DNA of 23,833 bases from a virus. Shown piece after piece: positions 13,834 through 21,431 of this stretch. A program made the translations under genes and the position numbers. Numbering within the stretch: position 1 is the first letter of the stretch; each line of letters starts with the position of its first letter. The notes beneath the pieces are model-generated. The model ran no database searches and had not been told where the DNA came from. It worked only from the letters and a program-made list of their open reading frames with translations. Location: positions 1-23,833 of IMG/VR virus record IMGVR_UViG_3300035145_001509. The stretch is one strand, 5' to 3'.

Positions 13834-14172
13834 ATGACACAAAAGAAAAAAGACTATGGCACCGGAGGAGCCGGCACTGACCTTCTCGATAAGAACGAGG
13901 ATAAAGAAAAGATCAAGCCACCTTCGAAATATAAAGTTATTTACTACAATAACGACCACACTCCTATGAATGTAGTTGTGATTTCGCTAATGACGATATA
14001 CAGGCATGATGAGGATACTGCTACAAAAATTATGTTTGCTGTTCACGAAAAGGGTCGAGAAATAGTGAAGTCTGGCCTTAGCAAACAAATAGCGGAAACT
14101 CTCGTTGATAAAACAATTAGATGGTTTCAACAAGTAGGGTATCCGTTAGAATGTACTTTCGAGAAAGAATGA
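13834..14172 (+). CDS. clpS: ClpS-like N-degron adaptor
   Basis: ClpS delivers proteins with N-terminal Leu, Phe, Tyr or Trp to ClpAP. The 112 residues start with a charged, flexible N-terminal part (1-28), then PPSKYKVIYYNNDHTPMNVV, closely matching E. coli ClpS (PPSMYKVILVNDDYTPM). The residues contacting the substrate alpha-amino group are kept: Asn39, Asp41 and His71 (E. coli Asn34, Asp36, His66; the 32-residue Asn-His spacing is identical). The Asp35 position is Asn40. MFAVHEKG and IAETLVDK also match, and the end YPLECTFEKE resembles the E. coli end HPLLCTLEK. Being in one genome with ClpP suggests phage control of N-end-rule proteolysis. It begins directly at the preceding stop. Confidence 0.9.
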   Translation: MTQKKKDYGTGGAGTDLLDKNEDKEKIKPPSKYKVIYYNNDHTPMNVVVISLMTIYRHDEDTATKIMFAVHEKGREIVKSGLSKQIAETLVDKTIRWFQQVGYPLECTFEKE

Positions 14173-14202
14173 TTAAAATATAAACTAACCAAGGAGATCG
14201 TT

Positions 14203-14517
14203 ATGAGCGAAACAACACAAACCCAACAAACTTTTAAATTAACCGATGACGTGATCAGTTACGTAGCTAAAAATCTTCAGCTTTGTATCCTCACAGGTAC
14301 AGACATTGTAGATCATCTCAGAATGATGGAACTTACGACAAACTCGGAAGGAAAACTGGTTCCAACTGATAATTATATTCAGGTGTTCGATAACAATCAG
14401 AAAGTATTGTTAGCCAGAGCAGAAGAGTTAGCGGTACAGTTACAGGCACAGCAAGAAGGAACTGAGAACGGTACATCCGAGACACCAGCCAGTGAGGGTA
14501 GTTCCTTTACGTTATAA
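14203..14517 (+). CDS. Orphan protein, 104 aa
   Basis: AAGGAGA precedes the ATG. The folded part (about residues 10-85) begins FKLTDDVISYVAKNLQL and contains LTGTDIVDHLRMMEL, a helix-turn stretch I recall in other large-phage hypothetical proteins beside clpS-like genes, without a known role. The C-terminal 25 residues are disordered and rich in Glu, Ser, Thr and Gly (EGTENGTSETPASEGSS). There is no Cys cluster and no catalytic motif. It lies between clpS and the HPD-motif protein with short gaps (30 and 9 nt), so it probably belongs to that functional group. Confidence 0.72.
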   Translation: MSETTQTQQTFKLTDDVISYVAKNLQLCILTGTDIVDHLRMMELTTNSEGKLVPTDNYIQVFDNNQKVLLARAEELAVQLQAQQEGTENGTSETPASEGSSFTL

Positions 14518-14526
14518 GGGGACACT

Positions 14527-15300
14527 ATGTTAAATCGAAGAGAAAAACGGAAAATCAAAGAGCTAGCTGAAAGAGCGAGGTCTACTTACGAGATCAGAGA
14601 CTCAATGAAAGCTACTGCGGATGAAGCGTTACAAGAAATACAAGATATGTTAGCTCTCTTCGATAAAACCATCAAAGGCACTTCTGATGTTACGGCATTG
14701 GCGGTGCCTTCTCTTGATTTAGAGCTACGGGATCAAATAGGCCAGATTTTGAACGATATTCTTAGTGGTAAATCGGGATCGGGTCAAGAATTTCGAAATT
14801 CTGCAAAGGGTGCAAACCCTAATAATGGCGAATCATCCGGAGATAATGAGTCAACGAAATCCGAGATGGACGAGATCCCAGAATGGGCTAAAAAACTAAA
14901 AAAACGAATTGCAAAACTCTGCCATCCCGATGCAATCGCTAGAAGCAACCTCAGTGCTTTGGAGCAATTTAGGAGATCCGAATGGTACGATGTATCTAAT
15001 CGTGCATATGAAGCTCACGACTGGAACGAATTGTTGCTCGTCGGTGTGTATTTAGATTTGTATCCGGAAGAACTTCCAGCGAAAAATCAGAAAATGCGAA
15101 TCTCGAGATGCTTTCAAAAAGTCAGCTCCGAAGTAAACGACATTAGAAAATCAATAGCATACAAGTGGTCGGAGCATTGGAACGATTACGAATTAAAATG
15201 GACTATCCTTGAGTTCTACATGTCCAGAAATGGCATGCCAATCCCCGATAAGGTCGAAGCAGTAAAAAAGATCAGAGAATACGAAAATTCTTTATCATAA
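14527..15300 (+). CDS. Protein with DnaJ-like HPD motif, 257 aa
   Basis: J-domains recruit and activate Hsp70 (DnaK) through an HPD motif between two helices. Here residues 118-165 read as helix (EWAKKLKKRIAKLC), HPD at 133-135, a short loop, then a helix ending in NRAYEAHDWNELLLVG, like the R/A-Y-x-x-L/D-x-L pattern after the HPD of phage J-like proteins. Residues 1-85 are a basic-to-acidic helical domain, and about 85-115 are a disordered Ser/Gly/Asn linker. About 166-257 are helical with unknown family. It could divert the host DnaK. Because HPD motifs can occur by chance, the call rests on the surrounding helices. It ends the fpg-clpS cluster. Confidence 0.6.
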   Translation: MLNRREKRKIKELAERARSTYEIRDSMKATADEALQEIQDMLALFDKTIKGTSDVTALAVPSLDLELRDQIGQILNDILSGKSGSGQEFRNSAKGANPNNGESSGDNESTKSEMDEIPEWAKKLKKRIAKLCHPDAIARSNLSALEQFRRSEWYDVSNRAYEAHDWNELLLVGVYLDLYPEELPAKNQKMRISRCFQKVSSEVNDIRKSIAYKWSEHWNDYELKWTILEFYMSRNGMPIPDKVEAVKKIREYENSLS

Positions 15301-15312
15301 ACGAAGCAAGTT

Positions 15313-15354
15313 TGTACAAGACTGTTCTCCAATGGATTACATTACTAATGTAAT
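15313..15354 (+). promoter_or_regulatory. Repeated phage promoter/operator, site D
   Basis: TGTACA (15313-15318), exactly 19 nt, TACATT (15338-15343), within ATTACATTACTAATGTAAT (15336-15354), a 9-bp perfect inverted repeat around one base. This is the longest palindrome of the set. The ribosome site GGAG (15355-15358) follows immediately and the ATG is at 15364. If TACATT is a -10, the leader would be about 14 nt. Confidence 0.72.
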
Positions 15355-15363
15355 GGAGATAAA

Positions 15364-15654
15364 ATGCCTGATAAAAAATTCAACACAGAAACTGTATACC
15401 GTTTTTCCCGTCATAGTCCGGAATATGGGGTGTTCGTGAGAGAACATGAAGAAGATGTTTATGTTTTCGGAAAGCCCGACCCTGTGATAACTACAGTATA
15501 CACATTCTTGCGTGGCATTCGTTTCAAGCATTATGTCAGAAATCCGGATCCAAAGCAAGAGGGATTCGCTATCATCCAAGAAAAACGTCAAGGTCGTTTT
15601 GTTTTCGATGTTATAGAATCTTTCAAAGGCCCCGTCCACATCACTGAGGCCTAG
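15364..15654 (+). CDS. Small orphan protein, 96 aa
   Basis: Driven by site D with a GGAG ribosome site 5 nt before the ATG. The sequence is beta-rich with aromatic residues (TVYRFSRHS, DVYVFGKPD, TTVYTFLRGIRFKHYV, GRFVFDVIE). It has no Cys, no membrane segment and no recognised family. A short palindrome, AGGCCTAGGCCT, spans its stop codon but lacks a U-run. It has a promoter of the same class as the small genes at 3.7-5.6 kb and so is probably expressed in the same phase as they are, unlike its neighbour dnaE. Confidence 0.68.
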   Translation: MPDKKFNTETVYRFSRHSPEYGVFVREHEEDVYVFGKPDPVITTVYTFLRGIRFKHYVRNPDPKQEGFAIIQEKRQGRFVFDVIESFKGPVHITEA

Positions 15655-15656
15655 GC

Positions 15657-15685
15657 CTGTAATCCAACACTTTACATCATAAAAT
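15657..15685 (+). promoter_or_regulatory. Second promoter class, before dnaE
   Basis: CTGTAATCCAAC (15657-15668) begins 3 nt after the previous stop; its CTGTAA lies 17 nt before TAAAAT (15680-15685). The identical 12-mer, also 17 nt from a TATAAT, precedes the thymidylate-synthase-family gene (22013-22041). The spacing is that of a sigma-70 promoter, unlike the 19-nt class. The leader to the ATG at 15717 is about 25 nt. Confidence 0.55.
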
Positions 15686-15716
15686 ACACACATATATCAC
15701 ACAACAAGGAGTCTTA

Positions 15717-18700
15717 ATGACACGTAGAATTACTCAAGCAAAACCACCCGCAAGATTCGTATCTTTGCATAGCCATTCCGGATTTTCTGTTTTCGACGGA
15801 ATGGATTACCCTCAAGAACATATCGACTTTGTCGTAGAAAACAATCAACACCAATTAGCTAACGGCGAATCAATCGCTTGGGCCCTGACAGACCACGGTC
15901 AAATGAATGGATTTGCTCATGCATATTTACATGCGAAAAAGCTTCGTAGTAAAGGTATCAACTTTAAGTTCATCCCTGGTTGCGAAATGTACGTTCATCC
16001 GGATCTGTCTCATTGGGAATTGCAGAACGAGTTCGCAAAAGCACAAAAGAAAAACGATGAACCCATGATGCAACACTTAGAGTACCGTGCTGAAAAGGCT
16101 GGTTATCCACCACTTGGTAAGGGTCTCGATAAGATGGACGCAGAGTTTGACAAGAACTCTAGTGGTGATGATGCTGGTCTTACCGTAGAAAACGAGGAAG
16201 CTTCTAAGTCTTCTAAGTATCTTGACCCTCGTAAACGTCGTCATCATCTTGTTGTGCTTCCTAAAACATCCGAAGGCCTCGAAAGACTGTTCGGATTGGT
16301 GTCTCAGGGTTACTTGGAAGGATTTTACCGTTTCCCACGTGTTGACTATTCTATGCTCAAGAAAGCCGCATTCGATGAGGAAGGCAATAGTCATCTTATC
16401 GTAAGTACAGCATGTATTGGTGGTCCACTTGGTTACGAAGTATTTTCACGTTTTCCAGACCTTGCGTTCGATGATCTCAAGCCAGAGTTGTTAGACGATC
16501 CAGATGTATGGGAAGAAATCGATAACGCAATGCACGAGACTTATTATAAATTGGTCGATGCTGTCGGGAAAGAAAATGTGTTTCTTGAGCTTCAATTTAA
16601 CAAACTCAATGCGCAACACCTCGTGAATAGAGCTATCATTCAGTTTGCATCTAAACGTAAATTACGTACAAAACTTATTGTTACGTGTGACTCTCACTAC
16701 TCTCGTCCTGAAAAGTGGCAAGCTCGTGAGATGTACAAGAAGTTAGGCTGGCTAGGATATGAAGGCATTACGCCAGACTCGTTACCTCAATCTAAAGATG
16801 AACTCAAGTGTGAGTTGTATCCAAAGAATGAAATGCAAGTATGGGATAGTTATCTCGATACAACCGGTGATTATGACTTCTATGAAGACAAGCTGATGCG
16901 ATATGCTATGGAACGCACACATGACATCGCTTTCGAGATGATCGGTGATGTTCAAGCTGATACTAGTGTCAAGCTCCCATCTTTCGTTATTCCAGAAGGC
17001 GAAACTGCTAACAAAGCTTTGATTCGAATGTCTCGAGAAGGTTTGGTTAAGAAAGGTTTACACGTCAAGCCCGAATATGTAGAACGCATCAAAGAAGAGC
17101 TACGTGTTATCCTGTCTAAAGACTTCGCACAATATTTCTTGACTATGAAAAAAATCGTAGACATCGCTAAGAGACGAATGTCTGTAGGACCGGGAAGAGG
17201 CTCTGGAGCGGGGTCTCTTGTGAATTATTGCCTTGGAATTACCAATGTCGATCCAATCAAATACGGATTGTTTTTCTCTCGCTTCCTTGATCCGACTCGT
17301 ACGGACCTTCCTGACATCGACACTGACTTTGGTGATCGTGATTTGTTAATCAAGATGTTGCACGAAGAGTTCGGAGAAGATAACGTTGTCCCTATCTCAA
17401 ACTACAACCGTTTTCAACTTAAGTCTCTTGTCAAAGATATTTCTCGTTTCTATGGATTGGATTTCAGCGAAGTTAACTCTGCGTTAGCAACGTTAGAAAG
17501 CGACATCAAGTCTGGCTTGCGTTCTGACAATGTAGAAACCAATGGTCCGATCCAACCGACTCTCGAGTGGGCTAAGAAGTACTCACCACGTTTCCTTCAG
17601 TTCCTCACTGACCACCCTGAGATCGAACCCCATATTGAAAACTTACACAAGCAAAACAAAGCTCTTGGCCGGCACGCTGGTGGCGTTATTGTTTCAGAAA
17701 ACATCGCAGAACGTATGCCACTTATTCTTGCTCGTGGTGAACGTCAGACCCCATGGGTAGAGGGTGCATCATACAAGCATCTCGAAGAGTTCGGCTGGGT
17801 TAAGTTTGACTTGTTGGGTCTCGGTACCCTTCGATGTATCGACCGAACTATTGAGTTGATCTTGCAACGTAAACACGGTATCAAAAACCCAACCTTCGAT
17901 GAAGTTACCGAATGGTTCGAAGAAAATATGGGTAATGATGTGATCGACTGGGATGATCAAAAAGTTTACGAAGTATACCGAGATGGTCGCTGGGCTAATA
18001 TCTTTCAATGTACTAATGACGGTGCTCAACGTATGTTCCAGAACATCGAACCAACATCGATCCTTCACTTGGCTATTGGTACTTCCCTATATCGTCCAGG
18101 TCCGCTTGGTATGAATATGGATAAAAAGTATATCCGCAACAAGCGTAACCCAGAAGATGTGACTTATGACCATCCAATCCTCAAAGAGATTCTCGGTGAG
18201 TCCGATGGTGCATTGGTATTCCAAGAACAAACGATGGCTATCGTGAACAGACTCGGCCAAATTCCTCTTGAAGAGTGTAACTCCATTCGTAAGATGATGA
18301 AGCCTCAACAATCCTCGGGTGATGCGAAGAAAAAAGCAAAAGCTCTTAAAGATCGTATCATGGCAGGTTTCAAAGCGAGTGGTCTGTCAACACGTCAAGC
18401 AGACAGCTTGTACGATAACATCATGCAGTTCACGGCTTATTCGTTCAACAAATCACATGCCGTATCTTATGCGATGATCTCGTACTATTGTGCATGGATG
18501 TTGACTTACTACGAAGAAGAATGGCTATGTGCATATCTCGAAACAATGCAAGGTTCCGATGATAAGAAGAAAAAAGCTGCTAGTGAAGTGAAGTCACTTG
18601 GTTACACTTTCGAAAGAGTCGATGTTAACTATGCAGACCATTCTTGGACGATCCTTCCGGGTAAAAAGTTCATGCCATCGTTCTCGTCTATCAAAGGTGT

Positions 18701-19406
18701 AGGTGACATCGCTGTTGATGAATTGATCAGTATCCGTGAAGCTCTTCGACAGAAAAACGGTATTGGCATCACTTCTCTTGAAGAACTCCTGTACAACGAC
18801 GATATGAAGTGGCAAGTGAGTAAGTTCAACAAGAAAGCGATGGATTCGTTAATCAAAATGAAAGCATTCGAGTCCTGCGGTTTTGTTGGTGCTGGTAAAA
18901 CATTCGAGAACTATCAGCACATGGAACAAGCAGTTATTCCGAACTGGTCGAAGTGGAAGAAAAAGCTAAAGACCAATCCAACTATCGGATACACTTCTTT
19001 GCTAGAGTCTATCGAAGAGCATCGTGAGACTCAACCATATACTCGGAACCAAATCATCCAGAATGAAGTGAAACTGATTGGTAACGTATCTATCGATACA
19101 GTTATTCCGCCACGTTATGTGCAGCGTTTTGAAGATGAGATGTGGAACTGTATCGATGACTATCGTGGTCCTTATGATCCTCATTGGTTTATCGTAACTC
19201 AAGCTTTTCCGAAGAAAACGAAAAATGGCAAGTTCTATCTTCGGTGTAAAGTCATCGGAGAGTCCGGCAAGACCAGCTGGATGAATATGTGGGGCTGGAA
19301 TGGCAAAGAGTTGCTAGAACCGTACACAGTCTGTGTAGCAATGGTAAAACATAACCAATACGGGTTCTCGACATCTTGGTCCAAGGTCGAAATCTTCCTT
19401 GACTAA
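15717..19406 (+). CDS. dnaE: DNA polymerase III alpha subunit (family C replicative polymerase)
   Basis: The replicative polymerase of the phage. The 1229 residues carry a PHP domain followed by a complete palm: GPGRGSGAGSLVNY (about 490-503), PDIDTDF with catalytic Asp535 and Asp537, and KFDLLGL with Asp698. ALGRHAGGV, YRPGPLG, QEQTMAI and FNKSHAVSYAM complete the family signature, SIKGVG marks the helix-hairpin-helix, and the C-terminus looks like an OB fold. The PHP domain keeps all nine metal ligands known from bacterial DnaE1: His18, His20, Asp27, His60, Glu90, His177, Cys233, Asp325, His327, so it may proofread. About 60-80 extra residues (95-172) interrupt the PHP domain. The ribosome site is AAGGAG. 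It probably needs a host or phage sliding clamp, which is not in this window. Confidence 0.96.
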   Translation: MTRRITQAKPPARFVSLHSHSGFSVFDGMDYPQEHIDFVVENNQHQLANGESIAWALTDHGQMNGFAHAYLHAKKLRSKGINFKFIPGCEMYVHPDLSHWELQNEFAKAQKKNDEPMMQHLEYRAEKAGYPPLGKGLDKMDAEFDKNSSGDDAGLTVENEEASKSSKYLDPRKRRHHLVVLPKTSEGLERLFGLVSQGYLEGFYRFPRVDYSMLKKAAFDEEGNSHLIVSTACIGGPLGYEVFSRFPDLAFDDLKPELLDDPDVWEEIDNAMHETYYKLVDAVGKENVFLELQFNKLNAQHLVNRAIIQFASKRKLRTKLIVTCDSHYSRPEKWQAREMYKKLGWLGYEGITPDSLPQSKDELKCELYPKNEMQVWDSYLDTTGDYDFYEDKLMRYAMERTHDIAFEMIGDVQADTSVKLPSFVIPEGETANKALIRMSREGLVKKGLHVKPEYVERIKEELRVILSKDFAQYFLTMKKIVDIAKRRMSVGPGRGSGAGSLVNYCLGITNVDPIKYGLFFSRFLDPTRTDLPDIDTDFGDRDLLIKMLHEEFGEDNVVPISNYNRFQLKSLVKDISRFYGLDFSEVNSALATLESDIKSGLRSDNVETNGPIQPTLEWAKKYSPRFLQFLTDHPEIEPHIENLHKQNKALGRHAGGVIVSENIAERMPLILARGERQTPWVEGASYKHLEEFGWVKFDLLGLGTLRCIDRTIELILQRKHGIKNPTFDEVTEWFEENMGNDVIDWDDQKVYEVYRDGRWANIFQCTNDGAQRMFQNIEPTSILHLAIGTSLYRPGPLGMNMDKKYIRNKRNPEDVTYDHPILKEILGESDGALVFQEQTMAIVNRLGQIPLEECNSIRKMMKPQQSSGDAKKKAKALKDRIMAGFKASGLSTRQADSLYDNIMQFTAYSFNKSHAVSYAMISYYCAWMLTYYEEEWLCAYLETMQGSDDKKKKAASEVKSLGYTFERVDVNYADHSWTILPGKKFMPSFSSIKGVGDIAVDELISIREALRQKNGIGITSLEELLYNDDMKWQVSKFNKKAMDSLIKMKAFESCGFVGAGKTFENYQHMEQAVIPNWSKWKKKLKTNPTIGYTSLLESIEEHRETQPYTRNQIIQNEVKLIGNVSIDTVIPPRYVQRFEDEMWNCIDDYRGPYDPHWFIVTQAFPKKTKNGKFYLRCKVIGESGKTSWMNMWGWNGKELLEPYTVCVAMVKHNQYGFSTSWSKVEIFLD

Positions 19407-19419
19407 AATTAAGATTTAA

Positions 19420-19463
19420 TTGTGTGATATTCGGGATAGTGTGGTATTATCTGCACTATCCCG
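19420..19463 (+). promoter_or_regulatory. Promoter within a strong hairpin before the cytosine methyltransferase
   Basis: CGGGATAGTG (19432-19441) and CACTATCCCG (19454-19463) form a perfect 10-bp inverted repeat with a 12-nt spacer containing TATTAT (19445-19450). TTGTGT (19420-19425) lies 19 nt upstream. No T-run follows, so it is not a normal terminator. If TATTAT is the -10, the right arm covers the transcription start, as an operator does. Autoregulation by the methyltransferase or binding of a phage repressor is possible. Confidence 0.55.
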
Positions 19464-19500
19464 TTACAATTTATACATAACAATCAATCGGAGGTCACGA

Positions 19501-20727
19501 ATGACTACTAACATTAAATGGGCTAATATTGTCCCACTTATCGGAGGTTCCGCCATTGGGTGTGAACAAGCTACGGGAACAGAACCAGTCTATAACATGA
19601 GTTACGGAGCTTTTGCAAAGAACGAAAGTCACTACCACAGATACCGGCCCAATGTTCCGAATTACGTGCTAGATTCGACTGATGCAAAAGAATCGAATGT
19701 ACCCTCGATCAAGGAAACAGGACGACTTGATTTCGTTAATTCGGTGTGTCCTTGTGCTGGTCTGTCCATGCTTACGACGACAAAGCCTGGAGCTAATAAT
19801 AAACAACGGCAAGCTGCGAATAACTGGATGCGTCTGTCGACAGAATACGTTTTGGAAAACCTAAAGCCTCGAGTGTTCTGGGGTGAAAACGCACCAACAA
19901 TGTTTACGAATAGTGGCAAATACATGCGGGACGAGCTGATCGAATACGCACAGCAACATGGATACTCCATGACATTTTATAAAACGTCTACAGCGTTCCA
20001 TGGTATTCCTCAGCGTAGAGACCGCACTTTTTACTTCTTTTGGGAAACGGAGACAGCTCCAGTCCTGAGTTGGTACAATCGCCCTAAGAAAACTTTCAAA
20101 GAGTATATCACGGAAATGCCGCAGGGCCTACCTAGTTCAGATGAACGTCCAATCTCAAGGACTTTGCAGGATTTTCCAATCTATTCGTTCTTCCGAGAGC
20201 ATTTGGGCTTGGACCATGAATCTATGATTGACAAACTTTCGACTCTTCCGAAGAAAAGACCTAACATGATGCACATCTGTGAAAAAGGCGGCCTATGGGA
20301 TGATTATCAACTTTGGCTTGAAAATAACGATCTTACCGAACATAGAGCTTATAAGGAACTTCTTCGTATCCGTGCAAAGAAAGCAGCGGGCAAGAACTAC
20401 ATGACTATGGCGCCGTATGTGTGGGGATCCGAAACAAATGCTATGGTTGGTCATCAATTGAAAGCTTCGATGCATCCGACAGAACCTAGGTTCTTGAACA
20501 CTCGAGAAGTGATGCACATGATGGGACTTCCACATGACTTCGAATTCACGAAAGCTAATCAGTTTACAGCTCCTAATATGCTAGCTCAAAACGTTCCCAC
20601 CGTAACAGCAAGAGATATGGCTGCTGAAGTAGTTAAGTTTCTTAACGGAGAACTCGAAGACTCAGGGCACACTGTGTCAATGCAGGATAATTGGAAGCAA
20701 AAGTCGTGGGGATATACGAAAGACTAG
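19501..20727 (+). CDS. dcm: DNA cytosine-C5 methyltransferase
   Basis: Methylates C5 of cytosine in DNA, using AdoMet. The start at 19501 follows GGAGG with good spacing; the frame is open upstream, but that part would cross the promoter hairpin. The 408 residues show AdoMet-binding motif I (NIVPLIGGSAIGCEQ, an unusual variant lacking the common Phe), motif IV with catalytic Cys85 (CPCAGLS), motif VI as ENAP (residues 129-132) in place of ENV, motif VIII QRRDR (171-175), and motifs IX-X near the C-terminus (NMLAQNVPTVTARD). The target-recognition region lies at about 210-330. The substitutions are common in phage-encoded enzymes of this type, as I recall. The target sequence is unknown. A strong terminator follows. 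Confidence 0.9.
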   Translation: MTTNIKWANIVPLIGGSAIGCEQATGTEPVYNMSYGAFAKNESHYHRYRPNVPNYVLDSTDAKESNVPSIKETGRLDFVNSVCPCAGLSMLTTTKPGANNKQRQAANNWMRLSTEYVLENLKPRVFWGENAPTMFTNSGKYMRDELIEYAQQHGYSMTFYKTSTAFHGIPQRRDRTFYFFWETETAPVLSWYNRPKKTFKEYITEMPQGLPSSDERPISRTLQDFPIYSFFREHLGLDHESMIDKLSTLPKKRPNMMHICEKGGLWDDYQLWLENNDLTEHRAYKELLRIRAKKAAGKNYMTMAPYVWGSETNAMVGHQLKASMHPTEPRFLNTREVMHMMGLPHDFEFTKANQFTAPNMLAQNVPTVTARDMAAEVVKFLNGELEDSGHTVSMQDNWKQKSWGYTKD

Positions 20728-20764
20728 GTATAATTCCATAGCTTCTGAGACTGGCGCAAGCCAC

Positions 20765-20791
20765 GGGCACCTAAAAAGGTGCCCTTTTTTT
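20765..20791 (+). terminator. Rho-independent terminator after the C5 methyltransferase
   Basis: GGGCACC (20765-20771) pairs with GGTGCCC (20778-20784) as a perfect 7-bp GC-rich stem with loop TAAAAA, followed by seven T (20785-20791). It is the clearest intrinsic terminator in the window and ends the dnaE-dcm region. Confidence 0.92.
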
Positions 20792-20811
20792 ATGCAATTA
20801 CAATGCAGCCC

Positions 20812-20852
20812 AGTACAAATCAAGCCTCTTGTGGGATACATTACTTATGTAA
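20812..20852 (+). promoter_or_regulatory. Repeated phage promoter/operator, site E
   Basis: AGTACA (20812-20817), exactly 19 nt, TACATT (20837-20842), then TTAC-TTAT-GTAA (20841-20852); the inverted repeat can also be read as TACAT-N5-ATGTA (20837-20851). It lies just after a terminator and 35 nt before the ATG at 20887, so the next genes form a new transcript. Confidence 0.68.
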
Positions 20853-20886
20853 CAAACACACAAAACACATCACAATAGGAAATCAT

Positions 20887-21186
20887 ATGAAAAAAGTTCA
20901 TGTCGTTATCATCCACAACCGAGACGGAATCCTCGAAACCCTAACTTATGGAAGTAAGAAAAGAGCAGAAGAAGCAAAAGCTCGATTCGAACGTACTTGG
21001 CAAGAGTACTACGAAGCTGAAGACCAAGCAGGTGGTTGGACAAACTACGCAGATCGCATCAAGGTCACTCTAAAATCTACAGAGCTGCAACGAGAGTATC
21101 GTGGCCCAAATCCATACAAATATGGGCAAGCAAAAGCAGGAAGAGCTGCAGCGAAAGCAGTAGCAGAAGCAAGAGGTGAAAAATAA
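20887..21186 (+). CDS. Small orphan protein, 99 aa
   Basis: The start at 20887 is chosen for the AGGAA ribosome-like site 6 nt upstream and because promoter site E lies inside the longer upstream open frame. The N-terminus KKVHVVIIHNRDG is a beta strand and turn, then helices rich in Lys, Glu, Ala and Arg (KKRAEEAKARFERTWQEYYEAED). The C-terminal tail is very basic and Ala-rich (GRAAAKAVAEARGEK). No family recognised; such short basic tails often bind nucleic acid. The stop TAA overlaps the next ATG by one base (TAATG), so the two are translationally coupled. Confidence 0.72.
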   Translation: MKKVHVVIIHNRDGILETLTYGSKKRAEEAKARFERTWQEYYEAEDQAGGWTNYADRIKVTLKSTELQREYRGPNPYKYGQAKAGRAAAKAVAEARGEK

Positions 21187-21431
21187 TGTTAGGTTTACTA
21201 CTGGGTTTATTAACATTCGACACTGTCACTACAGTTAATAACAATATCAAGAAGAAGCAGCAAGCTCGTAAACGAGATTTTCGTATCTATGAGATCAAGA
21301 GAAAATTAAATCGTGGCTTGGTCAAAGCTCATGGTCGAGGATGCCCATGTCCAAAATGCGAAACAATCCGTCTAGAACTTCGCACAGAATTAAGAACACT
21401 AGTCACACAAAAAACACAGGAGTCAAAATGA
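21186..21431 (+). CDS. Small protein with hydrophobic N-terminus and CPCPKC motif, 81 aa
   Basis: Begins inside TAATG of the previous gene. Residues 1-17 (MLGLLLGLLTFDTVTTV) are hydrophobic and could be a membrane anchor or signal, followed by a strongly basic stretch (KKKQQARKRDF) as expected for an inside-positive anchor. A CPCPKC cluster at about 53-58 could bind a metal ion. The remainder is helical and ends TQESK. Function unknown; a small membrane or metal-binding accessory protein is plausible. Its last 4 nt overlap the next start (ATGA), which supports a coupled cluster of three genes. Confidence 0.68.
   Translation: MLGLLLGLLTFDTVTTVNNNIKKKQQARKRDFRIYEIKRKLNRGLVKAHGRGCPCPKCETIRLELRTELRTLVTQKTQESK

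Noticed and set aside
13834-14172. Asn at the ClpS Asp35 position as evidence of a dead adaptor
   Set aside because: The three residues that contact the substrate amino group (Asn, Asp, His) are intact, so loss of function is not supported.
15646-15657. AGGCCTAGGCCT palindrome at the stop codon before dnaE
   Set aside because: No U-run and almost no loop, so not a terminator; short GC palindromes of this size occur by chance.
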